Shown: positions 11,716-24,226 of the stretch, one piece after another | How positions within the stretch are numbered: the stretch's first letter is position 1 | Layout: every line of letters begins with the position of its first letter | Made by a program: the position numbers and the translations under genes | The notes under the pieces: generated by a model | What the model was told of the DNA's origin: nothing | The model's database searches: none | The model's input: the letters and a program-made list of their open reading frames with translations, nothing else | Origin: Culex pipiens pallens | Lineage: Eukaryota; Arthropoda; Insecta; Diptera; Culicidae | Assembly: GCF_016801865.2 (NCBI RefSeq) | Contig: NC_068939.1 | Coordinates: 180,390,721-180,454,720, forward strand | DNA length: 64,000 bases | Reading direction: 5' to 3'

Positions 11716-12930
11716 TATTTTTCTATGGCTCGAAAATTGAGGTTTTTTGTTCCCTAAAAATAACAAACAAAATTTAAAATTTAGAAAATACGGATTTTGG
11801 AAATTTAAGTTTTTGTTAAAAAAAAGTCATTGAAAAATTGTCAAAAAGATTTTTTTCCATCTATAATTTTTTTCTTGGTAGTCATCTATGCCTATATTTT
11901 TTCGAAGACACCACATTATTACAAAATTCCTCCAAAAGAAACATATTTTCGAATATTAATGTGAGCAACTCTCTACGAAATCAGCCGATTTCGACCATTT
12001 TTATTTTTTGTATTTTTTATTTGACTCAAACTTTGTGACCAAATAAGCTATTTTGCGTCATTGGTTCACCCATACAAGTCTCCATACAATTTTGGCTGCT
12101 GTCCATACAAAAATGGTATGTAAATATTCAAACAGCTGTAACTTTTGAGTGAATTTTCTGATCATTTTTGTGTCTTCGGCAAAATTGTAGGTATTGTTGA
12201 GGACTTTTGAGAAAAAAATAGGTACACGGAAAAAAAATTTGCAGATTTTTTTTATCAACATTTTTTTTACTAAAACTCAATTTCTCAAAATACGTATTTT
12301 TTGATTTTCGAGATTTTTTGATATGTTTTAGGGGACAAAAATCCGCAACTTTTGAGCCATAGAGAAACATGGCCAAAAAATCTGCCGCCGAGTTATGAAT
12401 TTTTGAAAAAATAGTGATTTTTGGAAAAAAATTGAAGTTTCATGCAAAAACAAGTTTGACATTACTTTTTAATGCAAAATTGAATTTGCAATCGAAAAGT
12501 ACTGTAAAGATTTTTTGATAAAGGGCTCCGTTTTCAAGATATAGCCACCGAAAGTTTGATTTTAGCGAAATATTTGCAGTTTTTCAATTTTTAAAAATAG
12601 TGACCATGAGTGACCATTTCTAAAAATATTTCTTTTTGAAAAGTTCAGAAAATTTGCTATAAAATTGTCTAGGAGACATTGAAGATTGGACCTCGGGTTG
12701 CTGAGATAGAGCCGCTTTAAGAAAAAGAAACACGAAAATTGAAGTTTTCTAAATCTCACCAAAACAACCCACCTTTTTCTAATGACGATATCTCAGCAAT
12801 TAATGGTCCGTTTTTCAATGTTAATATATGTTACATTCGTGAAATTTTCCGATCTTTTCGAAAAAAATATTTTGAATTTTTTTAAATCAAGACTAGCATT
12901 TAAAATGCTAGTCTTGATTAAAAAAATTAT
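11716..12930. mobile_element. FB-A foldback copy, incomplete
   Basis: A tip GAGCAACTCTCTACG at 11963 starts one arm that runs through to the family's centre at about 12925; the second arm is missing. 11716-11962 is a more decayed inverted stretch of the same family. Contains FB-A hallmarks: CCATACAAGTCTCCATAC, GGTGTCTTCGGCAAA, AGCCATAGAGAAACATGG and the TATCTCAGCAA box. Confidence 0.65.
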
Positions 12931-13720
12931 ATATATAGTTTTGATTTGTGTGTTAAAGCTTTTTTATATGTTTTGTTTGATTAATTAATGTATATAGAGG
13001 TCGTTGCTAATATTTTTCGAAATTCATGTCAATTTGATGTTTTTTTTAATATCTCATGTATTTTTTTGTGATTGTTAAAAAAAAGCTTTATATTTTTTTT
13101 TTAATTTTAAGGGCTTTTTGCAAAGCTCTTTATCATAGTAGAGCAATGCTCTGAGATTTTGTTCATTCGATTTTTTTTTGTATTTTTTAATCCGGCTGAA
13201 ACTTTTTTGGTGCCTTCGGTTTGTCCGTATAATTTTCCATACAAATTTGGCAGCTGTGCATACAAAAATGATCGATGAAAATTCAAAAATCTGTATCTTT
13301 GGAAGGAATTTATTGTTCAATTTGGTGTCTTCGGCAAAGTTGTAGGTATGGATGCGGACTACACTGGAAAAAAATATACACGGTAAAAAAAATGTTGGTG
13401 ATTTCAATAATTTGCAGCCTGAAAAGGTGATGCCATGGAAATGTTGTGTCAAAGGGACTCTTACGCCCAATTTGATGGCGTACTCAAAATTTTGAAAAAA
13501 AAAATAATTTTTCATCGAAAAAAACATTGAAAAGTTTTAAAAACACAAATGGCAGAGTTAATCAACTGTACAAAAATGGAACATGTAACTTGCAGGGAAA
13601 TTTAATGTACTTTTCGAATCTACATTAACCCAGAATCAGAATGGTAATTTTTTGATTAGATCAAAATTTCGTGTTCTTTTTGTACTTTTGCAGGGTAATT
13701 TTTTAGAGTGTAGTAATGTC
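12931..13720. mobile_element. Mixed FB-A and FB-B fragments
   Basis: 13141-about 13400 begins with tip GAGCAATGCTCTGAG and is the FB-A subfamily also seen at 39195. About 13400-13715 is an internal FB-B fragment (CAATAATTTGCAGCCTGAAA, then GGAACATGTAACTTGC). 12931-13140 is AT-rich. Joined fragments with no intact ends. Confidence 0.55.
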
Positions 13721-15716
13721 GTTCAAATAAGTATTCTTTATTATTCAATAATTCCAGAATTCTTCGAAGCATTTTTTTTTTAAATTATTGAATAGTGAAT
13801 GATTAAATGTAAAAATTAAAAAAATATTAAAAATTCTCATTTAAACCACTGTCCCGCCCCGCTGATGACTACCGACGACGACCTACTGCTGGTAGCTAGG
13901 ACCAGGGCACTCTCGGCTAAGGTGCCACCACCGCCAACGAGGTCGAGAAATGTTCGAAAATGGAGGAGAGCCCTCGCGCCGTTAGTCTCGTGCCGTTTGC
14001 GTGAAATGTCACACCTTGTGGGTGAAGGAGGCGGCTCGTGGAGGTGCCGTGAATTGCTCATTAAGAAGCGGAGATGACTCATAAGGTGGGTAATTGACGA
14101 GACGACACTCACACACGCACGCCCCATAAACTTGACTTGAGAGAGGGCGGCCAAACAAACAAGATGTTATTAAATGTGCTCGTTCTTCTTGAGCTGCCGC
14201 TACGAGGCGCTTGGATTTAATTTTAGAGGAAATAAGGAGCAGGGGAGGTTCCTTGCCATACTACCTTCAGGTGCAAAAACCAACAGCCGGAGCAAATTGT
14301 GTGAGTGATTTCAATCTGGAACGGCGCCATTTCACAACAACCAATGTGCGGGAATGATGGGTCGTTTTGGGGGTGTGTGTGTGTGTGAAGCAAGGTTTAT
14401 TGTGTTTGTGCTTGGAACATTTTTGGCACCACACAACAGGAGCGTGCAAGAAGCTGTAACGTGGCCGGATAATTGCTGACGACACGCAGCAGCAGCAGCC
14501 TAGATTCCAAACGTGTGATACCGAGCTTATGGCTTGAAATTGCCGGAACAATCTACCGGAACCGAAATTGGGGGAATTAACCCGGTGGGACGGCGTAATG
14601 GTTTTTGATGACAATGTCGTAAACAATGTCTTTTGATGTTTAAGAAAGGAAAAAAGGTTTGAACTTCACAACCCAAATTTTCATAATTTTAACTATTTGC
14701 ATTTTTTTAATAGATATTCTGAACCTATTGAAAATGCTTTATTTTTTAAACTGAGCATTGAAAAATAACAAATTTCCGACTGCAAAGTGCAGCACGAAGA
14801 GCTGCGAACAATTTCCATACTATTAACACTCCAATCAAATTCATAATTGAATTGCACTCGCTCTCGAATCTTCCCGCTCAACGATTCAATCAAATCAAGC
14901 TTCTATCAGCGTCAGCTCGCCAGAGACAGGAAAAAAACTGTTCCCGAAAAAAAACAATCCTTCCAATTTAAATTCCTCCCTTCAACCGCAAAACGCAATA
15001 CCGAGGCTGCCCGGTTTTTCCCTTTTTTTTCTTTTTTTTGCAACACTTTTCCTCAGCACACAAGGGAGTTGCAGTCCAACTTTGATAACCTAATTATATC
15101 TGATGACCTAGTTTTTTTTTTTGCACTCTCTACAAACCGCACCAAATTGCGAAAGCTCGTCCCGAAAGTGCTGCACTCGCTGACTGAAACGGGCTAGTGT
15201 TGCCACTGGCAACACTGCTTTTTTCATATTTATTTCGCCAGCGATTTAAAATCTACAAAGTCAGCACCAAAACAGGTTCGTTTGCCCTTTCAACTGCGGT
15301 TGGAAGCTCTAAGTACCGGGGTATAACGCAACTGTTTGCCCTGGCAACCTCGCGCGGAAAAAATAGCTACGCAATCTTCAACTTCAAACGGTTCGTCGTC
15401 CATCTCTCGTTAGTTTGCGCCAACGTAACTAACTAGTTAAATAAATTGTAAAGTTTCACTTTGTGGATTAACAACAGTGAACGTTCCCTCGAAACACAAA
15501 TGAGTAAAAATTCTGGAAAGGCAAATGGCAAATGTCGAAAAAAAAGCAAAACGGGGTTGACACTTTAGTTACTCGAGATATTGTGGCATCCGTAACTAAA
15601 ATTCCAGTCATCAAATTCTAACCCACCTCAGTGACTGATGCTTTAATCACAAAACGAATTGCACAAGCTTTCTGTTTGTATTTATTACGCCTAAATGAAT
15701 GCAAAAGTTAGGATTT
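13721..15716. other. Unique DNA island, no gene recognised
   Basis: Balanced composition between about 13850 and 14640 and between 14830 and 15450; no copy of any window repeat. Contains a short (GT)n at about 14377. Several 60-119-codon frames overlap on both strands without domains. Could hold regulatory DNA or exons too short to recognise. Confidence 0.35.
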
Positions 15717-16110
15717 TGCCTTCCTCACCTGAGGTAGGTGAGGAGGTCTTCAGAAACGTCATAGACCCACCTTCATGTTTACCTAGCGACTCAGAATCGA
15801 AGACTTAGCAAATGTCTGTGTCAGTTGGCATTACCGATTTTTTTTCAGACAGGTCGTATTCGACTCGGTTTAGTACGTCACAATTGAATGATTTGAAGTT
15901 TTGATAAGTACTTCAATAGTTATGTATAAAAATGCGTTTTCACAATTAACATTCAATTTCACATTGACTATCTGGCAACCCTGCCTTGAGTTATGACCAC
16001 TTTAGTGATATTTGTGTACTTTTTTTTTATTCTGGATCAAAAAATGTAGATGAAATTTATGTCTAAATGTGTAAAGAGTGAGGAAGGCACCAGCCACATA
16101 GTTTATCAAG
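15717..16110. mobile_element. MITE with TTTGCCTTCCTCAC ends
   Basis: Starts TTTTGCCTTCCTCACC and ends near GTGAGGAAGGCACC, inverted partners. The segment ACTCAGAATC with AAATGTCTGTG is shared with the second copy at about 30818-31549. No clear TSD. Confidence 0.6.
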
Positions 16111-16147
16111 CTAAACTTATTATTTCAGTGGGTTTTTGCAGTCTTTA

Positions 16148-18462
16148 CCCGAGCAGACGGAAATAACTTTGGAATAACATTTTTTGTTATTTGGAAATAC
16201 TAGGGAGCAATTCTCTACCAAAACCGGAAATGGATTTTATTTGTATTTTTTGATTGGGTCAAACTTTGTGGGGGCCTTCCCTATGACCAAATAAGCTATT
16301 TTGTGTCATTGGTTCACCCATACAAGTCTCCATACAATTTTGGCTGCTGTCCATACAAAAATGGTATGTAAATATTCAAACAGCTGTAACTATTGAGTGA
16401 ATTTTCTGATCAATTTGGTGTCTTCGGCAAAGTTGTAGGTATTGTTGAAAACTATATAGAAAAAATTAGGTATACGAAAAAAAAATTTGCCGATTTTTTT
16501 ATTAACTTTTTTTCACTAAAACTCAATTTCCCAAAATACATATTTTTTTATTTCCGAGATTTTTTTATATGTTTTAGTGGACAAAAATCCACAACTTTTG
16601 AGCCATAGAGAAACATGGTCAAAAAATTTGCCGCCGAGTTATGAATTTTTGAAAAAATAGTGATTTTTTGAAAAAAAAAAAAACTAAATTTTATGCAAAA
16701 ACAAATTTGACGTGGTTTTTAAATGCAAAATTGAATTTGCAATCGAAAAGTACCGTAAAGATTTTTTGATAAAGAGCTCCGTTTTCAAGATATAGCCACC
16801 GAAAGTTTGATTTTAGCGAAATATTTGCAGTTTTTCGATTTTCAAAAATAGTGACCATAAGCAGCCATTTCTAAAAATATTTTTTTAAAGTTCAGAAAAT
16901 TTGCTTTAAAATTGTCTAAGTGATATTAAAGATTGGACCTCGGGTTGCTGAGATAGAGCCGCTTTAAGAAAAAGAAACACAAAAATTTAAGTTTTCTAAG
17001 TCTCATCAAAACAACCCACCATTTTCGAGTGACCATATCTCAGCAACTAATGGTCCGATTTTCAATGTTAAAACATGAAACATTCGTGAATTTTTTCGAT
17101 CTTTTTAAAAAAAATATTTTGAAAAAAATTAAATCAAGACTAGCTTTTAAAATGGGCGTAATATTCAATGTTTGGCCCTTTCAAATTGTTAGTCTAGATT
17201 TAAAAATTTTAAAAATATTTTTTTCGAAAAGATCGGAAAATTTCACGAATGTTTCATGTTTTAACATTGAAAATCGGACCTATAGTTGCTGAGATATCGA
17301 CATTAGAAAATGGTGGGTTGTTTTGGTGAGACTTACAAAACTTCAATTTTCGTGTTTCTTTTTCTTAAAGCGGCTGTACTTCAGCAACCCGAGGTCCAAT
17401 CTTCAATGTCTCTTAGACAATTTTATAGCAAATTTTCAGAACTTTTCAAAAAGAAATATTTTTAGAAATGGTCGCTCATGGTCACTATTTTTGAAAATCG
17501 AAAAACTGCAAATATTTCGCTAAAATCAAACTTTCGGTGGCTATATCTTGAAAACGGAGCTCTTTATCAAAAAACTTGTGAAGTAATTTTGCATTAAAAA
17601 ATAACGTCAAATTTGTTATTGCATGAAACTTCGATTTTTTCCAAAAATCACTATTTTTTCAAAAAATCATAACTCGGCGGCAGATTTTTTGACCATGTTT
17701 CTCTATGGCTCAAAAGTTGCGGATTTTTGTTCTTTAAAACATATCAAAAATCTCGAAAATAAAAAAATATTTTTTTGGGAAATTGAGTTTTTGTGAAAAA
17801 AAAGTTAATAAAAAAATCGGCAAATTTTGTTACCGTGTACCTATTTTTTTTCCTCAATAGTTCTCAACAATACCTACAACTTTGCCCAAGACACCAAATT
17901 GATCAGAAAATTCACTCAAAAGTTACAGCTGTTTGAATATTTACATACAATTTTTGTATGGACAGCAGCCAGAATTGTATGGAGACTTGTATGGGTGAAC
18001 CAATGACGCAAAATAGCTTATTTGGTCATAGGGAAGGCCCCCACAAAGTTTGACCTAAATAAAAAAATACAAAAAATAAAAATGGTCGAAATCGGCCGAT
18101 TTCGTAGAGAGTTGCTCTAGGCCAATAACATTTTATGTTATTTATAACAAGATTTGTTATTTTTCGTTATGATTTTTCTGTTATTTGATTGAACATTTTA
18201 AGTAATTTTTCGAACAAATCTTTGTTATTATTTTTTGTTATTTTAACAACTAATTCGATCATCCCAACAGTTGGAGGTATTTTGCCATAACAAAAAATGT
18301 TATTCCAAAGATGTTTTGGCTTTCAACTAATATCAGACTAATAACAAATTTTATTATGATAACATAAACTGTTTTTTGACTCTTATGCAAAAATGAATTT
18401 TCAAGAAGATTCCATAACACTTTTTGTTACGGCATTAATTTTGTTATTACCGTTTGCCCGGG
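16148..18462. mobile_element. MITE (CCCGAGCAGA tips) split by a foldback insertion
   Basis: Left part 16148-16204 and right part 18118-18462 together correspond to the uninterrupted copy at 6750-7190, with ends CCCGAGCAGACGGAAATAAC and GTTATTACCGTTTGCCCGGG. The 1.9-kb FB-A element sits between them. Confidence 0.8.
16205..18117. mobile_element. Foldback element FB-A, complete, 4-bp TSD
   Basis: A 1913-bp palindrome with arms of about 950 bp meeting near 17160. Tips are GAGCAATTCTCTACC and GTAGAGAGTTGCTC. It is flanked by TAGG on both sides (16201-16204 and 18118-18121), and the uninterrupted MITE at 6750-7190 shows the unoccupied site, so the insertion is directly demonstrated. The tip shares AATTCTCTACCAA with FB-B. 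Non-coding; frames such as 17029-17292 are element sequence. Confidence 0.9.
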
Positions 18463-18848
18463 AATAACGTTATTTTCATTATTAGCATAAAATTTTGGTC
18501 AATTTCTGATATTTGTCGCACTCGTTATTTTTGAAGCAAATAATTTGAATTATTTCTGAGAGTTTAAGTACGAGAAGTACCTATTTTAATTTTGAGCTTA
18601 TAATTTACAATACGTATTGTTTCTTCAGCACTCCTTCTACAAATTTGTTTTTGTGGGTGACAAGATAGCACTACAGCGAAGAAATGACAAAAATCATACA
18701 AAAAGAAAATGTTTAATGCAATTTGGCACCACCTCCATTTGACGAAAAGACGTTCGAAAAATGACCGTCTGATATTTTCTGAATATCACAAAGCGGTCGG
18801 AATCGATCTTATTACTTTTACTCCTTAATTTAAAACATGTTCCATAAA
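18463..18848. other. AT-rich spacer
   Basis: No repeat or gene recognised between the split MITE and the large palindrome. Confidence 0.3.
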
Positions 18849-19283
18849 TAACACTACTCGACAAAACAAAACTTGTGTCAAGGGATTGACGATATCTCAT
18901 CCGTTCCTGAGAGAAAAGGCATCCCCGAATCCGATGCATTCGACAGAATTTGATTTTATGTCCACGCGGACTGATGCAAATCTGGTAAATTTTTTAACAT
19001 AAAAAATCGAACAATTTAAAAAAAACCATGCGTCTCCTCCCAATTATATGAGCCATCTACAAGAATATGGAAGCGCCTGGTGCATAGCCATTTCCTTTAA
19101 GCACAACGGAAACAACCAATACAAATGTATAAAAAAGTTGTCAAGTTCTCGGGGGGTCCACAGCTAGCATTTTTTGTACGATTATAAAAAATAAATATTA
19201 AAAGTTTAAAATTAATTTAATTAAAAAACATATTTTTTGATTTATTTGTTTACTAAAATTTTATGTATCTTAAAGGTCTTAAA

Positions 19284-21933
19284 GGTCATCCAAGGACTCC
19301 CTGGAGTTAAGATCTACGAGTCTACCGCCGTAACAAGCAAAAGGTCGTGAGATTTTGACCCCGGATCATGTGCGTATAGCATCAATGGATATGGTAGACT
19401 ACTATATGAATGTGTTGGGATGTTCATGGTCATCCAAGGACTCCCTGGAGTTAAGATCTACGAGTCTACCGCCGTAACAAGCAAGAGGTTGTCGGATTTT
19501 GACCCCGGATCATGTGCGTATAGCATCAGTGGATATGGTAGACTACTGTATGAATGTGTTGGGATGTTCATGGTCATCCAAGGACTCCCTGGAGTTAAGA
19601 TCTACGAGTCTACCGCCGTAACAAGCAAGAGGTCGTCGGATTTTGACCCCGGATCATGTGCGTATATCATCAGTGGATATGGTAGACTACTATATGAATG
19701 TGTTGGGATGTTCATGGTCATCCAAGGACTCCCTGGAGTTAAGATCTACGAGTCTACCGCCGTAACAAGCAAGAGGTCGTCGGATTTTGACCCCGGATCA
19801 TGTGCGTATAGCATCAGTGGATATGGTAGACTACTGTATGAATGTGTTGGGATGTTCATGGTCATCCGAGGACTCCCTGGAGTTAAGATCTACGAGTCTA
19901 CCGCCGTAACAAGCAAAAGGTCGTGAGATTTTGACCCCGGATCATGTGCGTATAGCATCAATGGATATGGTAGACTACTATATGAATGTGTTGGGATGTT
20001 CATGGTCATCCAAGGACTCCCTGGAGTTAAGATCTACGAGTCTACCGCCGTAACAAGCAAGAGGTTGTCGGATTTTGACCCCGGATCATGTGCGTATAGC
20101 ATCAGTGGATATAGTAGACTACTGTATGAATGTGTTGGGATGTTCATGGTCATCCAAGGACTCCCTGGAGTTAAGATCTACGAGTCTACCGCCGTAACAA
20201 GCAAGAGGTCGTCGGATTTTGACCCCGGATCATGTGCGTATAGCATCAGTGGATATGGTAGACTACTGTATGAATGTGTTGGGATGTTCATGGTCATCCG
20301 AGGACTCCCTGGAGTTAAGATCTACGAGTCTACCGCCGTAACAAGCAAGAGGTCGTCGGATTTTGACCCCGGATCATGTGCGTATAGCATCAGTGGATAT
20401 GGTAGACTACTGTATGAATGTGTTGGGATGTTCATGGTCATCCAAGGACTCCCTGGAGTTAAGATCTACGAGTCTACCGCCGTAACAAGCAAGAGGTCGT
20501 CAGATTTTGACCCCGGATCATGTGCGTATAGCATCAGTGGATATGGTAGACTACTGTATGAATGTGTTGGGATGTCCATGGTCATCCGAGGACTCCCTGG
20601 AGTTAAGATCTACGAGTCTACCGCCGTAGCAAGCAAGAGGTCGTCTTATTTTGACCCCGGATCTTGTGTGTATAGCATCAGTGCATATGGTAGACTACTG
20701 TATGAATGTGTTGGGTTGTTCATGGTCATCCAAGGACTCCCTGGAGTTAAGATCTACGAGTCTACCGCCGTAACAAGCAAGAGGTCGTCGGATTTTGACC
20801 CCGGATCATGTGCGTATAGCATCAGTGGATATGGTAGACTACTGTATGAATGTGTTGGGATGTCCATGGTCATCCGAGGACTCCCTGGTGTTAAGATCTA
20901 CGAGTCTACCGCCGTAGCAAGCAAGAGGTCGTCTTATTTTGACCCCGGATCTTGTGTGTATAGCATCAGTGCATATGGTAGACTACTGTATGAATGTGTT
21001 GGGATGTTCATGGTCATCCAAGGACTCCCTGGAGTTAAGATCTACGAGTCTACCGCCGTAACAAGCAAGAGGTCGTCGGATTTTGACCCCGGATCATGTG
21101 CGTATAGCATCAGTGGATATGGTAGACTACTATATGAATGTGTTGGGATGTTCATGGTCATCCAAGGACTCCCTGGAGTTAAGATCTACGAGTCTACCGC
21201 CGTAACAAGCAAGAGGTCGTCGGATTTTGACCCCGGATCATGTGCGTATAGCATCAGTGGATATGGTAGACTACTGTATGAATGTGTTGGGATGTTCATG
21301 GTCATCCGAGGACTCCCTGGAGTTAAGATCTACGAGTCTACCGCCGTAACAAGCAAGAGGTCGTCGGATTTTGACCCCGGATCATGTGCGTATAGCATCA
21401 GTGGATATGGTAGACTACTATATGAATGTGTTGGGATGTTCATGGTCATCCAAGGACTCCCTGGAGTTAAGATCTACGAGTCTACCGCCGTAACAAGCAA
21501 GAGGTCGTCGGATTTTGACCCCGGATCTTATGCGTATAGCATCAGTGCATATGGTAGACTACTATATGAATGTGTTGGGATGTCCATGGTCATCCAAGGA
21601 CTCCCTGGAGTTAAGATCTACGAGTCTACCGCCGTAACAAGCAAGAGGTCGTCGGATTTTGACCCCGGATCATGTGCGTATAGCATCAGTGGATATGGTA
21701 GACTACTGTATGAATGTGTTGGGATGTCCATGGTCATCCGAGGACTCCCTGGAGTTAAGATCTACGAGTCTACCGCCGTAGCAAGCAAAAGGTCGTCTTA
21801 TTTTGACCCCGGATCTTGTGTGTATAGCATCAGTGCATATGGTAGACTACTGTATGAATGTGTTGGGATGTTCATGGTCATCCAAGGACTCCCATGAGTC
21901 TACGAGTCTACCGCCGTAACAAACAATAGGTCG
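19284..21933 (+). repeat. 144-bp satellite array, left arm (~18 units)
   Basis: About 18.4 head-to-tail units of 144 bp. Since 144 is 48 codons, a frame stays open for long stretches (19420-19926 and 19996-21897), but two units carry an in-frame stop (near 19348 and 19925), and differences between units change amino acids freely (D/Y, T/A, A/V, G/A), so it is not a gene. Units fall into a common type and a linked variant type (see findings). Confidence 0.95.
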
Positions 21934-21960
21934 CCGTTTGGCTTAAGTGGTAAGCAAGGA
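21934..21960. other. Asymmetric centre of the palindrome
   Basis: 27 bases not present in the monomers. They contain TGGCTTAAGTGG (21939-21950), which fits the Pol III A-box consensus TRGYNNANNNGG. Their origin is unknown. Confidence 0.5.
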
Positions 21961-24226
21961 TATACGCACAAGATCCGGGGTCAAAATAAGACGACCTCTT
22001 GCTTGATACGGCGGTAGACTCGTAGATCTTAACTCCAGGGAGTCCTCGGATAACCATGGACATCCTAACACATTCATATAGTAGTCTACCATATGCACTG
22101 ATGCTATACGCACATGATCCGGGGTCAAAATCCGACGACCTCTTGCTTGTTACGGCGGTAGACTCGTAGATCTTAACTCCAGGGAGTCCTTGGATGACCA
22201 TGAACAACCCAACACATTCATACAGTAGTCTACCATATGCACTGATGCTATACACACAAGATCCGGGGTCAAAATCCGACGACCTCTTGCTTGTTACGGC
22301 GGTAGACTCGTAGATCTTAACTCCAGGGAGTCCTTGGATGACCATGAACATCCCAACACATTCATATAGTAGTCTACCATATCCACTGATGCTATACGCA
22401 CATGATCCGGGGTCAAAATCCGACGACCTCTTGCTTGTTACGGCGGTAGACTCGTAGATCTTAACTCCAGGGAGTCCTCGGATGACCATGAACATCCCAA
22501 CACATTCATACAGTAGTCTACCATATCCACTGATGCTATACGCACATGATCCGGGGTCAAAATCCGACGACCTCTTGCTTGTTACGGCGGTAGACTCGTA
22601 GATCTTAACTCCAGGGAGTCCTTGGATGACCATGAACATCCCAACACATTCATATAGTAGTCTACCATATGCACTGATGCTATACGCACATGATCCGGAG
22701 TCAAAATCCGACGACCTCTTGCTTGTTACGGCGGTAGACTCGTAGATCTTAACTCCAGGGAGTCCTTGGATGACCATGAACATCCCAACACATTCATACA
22801 GTAGTCTACCATATGCACTGATGCTATACACACAAGATCCGGGGTCAAAATAAGACGACCTCTTGCTTGCTACGGCGGTAGACTCGTAGATCTTAACACC
22901 AGGGAGTCCTCGGATGACCATGGACATCCCAACACATTCATACAGTAGTCTACCATATCCACTGATGCTATACGCACAAGATCCGGGGTCAAAATAAGAC
23001 GACCTCTTGCTTGTTACGGCTGTAGACTCGTAGATCTTAACTCCAGGGAGTCCTTGGATGACCATGAACATCCCAACACATTCATATAGTAGTCTACCAT
23101 ATCCACTGATGCTATACGCACATGATCCGGGGTCAAAATCCGACGACCTCTTGCTTGTTACGGCGGTAGACTCGTAGATCTTAACACCAGGGAGTCCTTG
23201 GATGACCATGAACATCCCAACACATTCATACAGTAGTCTACCATATCCACTGATGCTATACACACAAGATCCGGGGTCAAAATAAGACGACCTCTTGCTT
23301 GCTACGGCGGTAGACTCGTAGATCTTAACACCAGGGAGTCCTCGGATGACCATGGACATCCCAACACATTCATACAGTAGTCTACCATATCCACTGATGC
23401 TATACGCACAAGATCCGGGGTCAAAATAAGACGACCTCTTGCTTGTTACGGCGGTAGACTCGTAGATCTTAACTCCAGGGAGTCCTTGGATGACCATGAA
23501 CATCCCAACACATTCATATAGTAGTCTACCATATCCACTGATGCTATACGCACATGATCCGGGGTCAAAATCCGACGACCTCTTGCTTGTTACGACGGTA
23601 GACTCGTAGATCTTAACTCCAGGGAGTCCTTGGATGACCATGAACATCCCAACACATTCATATAGTAGTCTACCATATCCACTGATGCTATACGCACATG
23701 ATCCGGGGTCAAAATCCGACGACCTCTTGCTTGTTACGGCGGTAGACTCGTAGATCTTAACTCCAGGGAGTCCTTGGATGACCATGAACATCCAAACACA
23801 TTCATATAGTAGTCTACCATATCCACTGATGATATACGCACATGATCCGGGGTCAAAATCCGACGACCTCTTGCTTGTTACGGCGGTAGACTCGTAGATC
23901 TTAACTCCAGGGAGTCCTTGGATGACCATGAACATCCCAACACATTCATACAGTAGTCTACCATATGCACTGATGCTATACACACAAGATCCGGGGTCAA
24001 AATAAGACGACCTCTTGCTTGCTACGGCGGTAGACTCGTAGATCTTAACACCAGGGAGTCCTTGGATGACCATGAACATCCCAACACATTCATACAGTAG
24101 TCTACCATATCCACTGATGCTATACGCACAAGATCCGGGGTCAAAATAAGACGACCTATTGCTTGTTACGGCGGTAGACTCGTAGATCTTAACTCCAGGG
24201 AGTCCTTGGATGACCATGGACATCCC
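21961..24226 (-). repeat. 144-bp satellite array, right arm (~16 units, inverted)
   Basis: About 15.7 units of the same monomer in opposite orientation. On the minus strand they are open in one frame from the right flank (24280) to the centre, again because the unit is a multiple of three. The order of unit variants does not mirror the left arm, so the arrays have changed independently since the palindrome formed or were joined from different array segments. Confidence 0.95.

Noticed and set aside
19284..24226. CRISPR-like array
   Set aside because: Units are contiguous 144-bp repeats with no spacers, in a eukaryotic genome.
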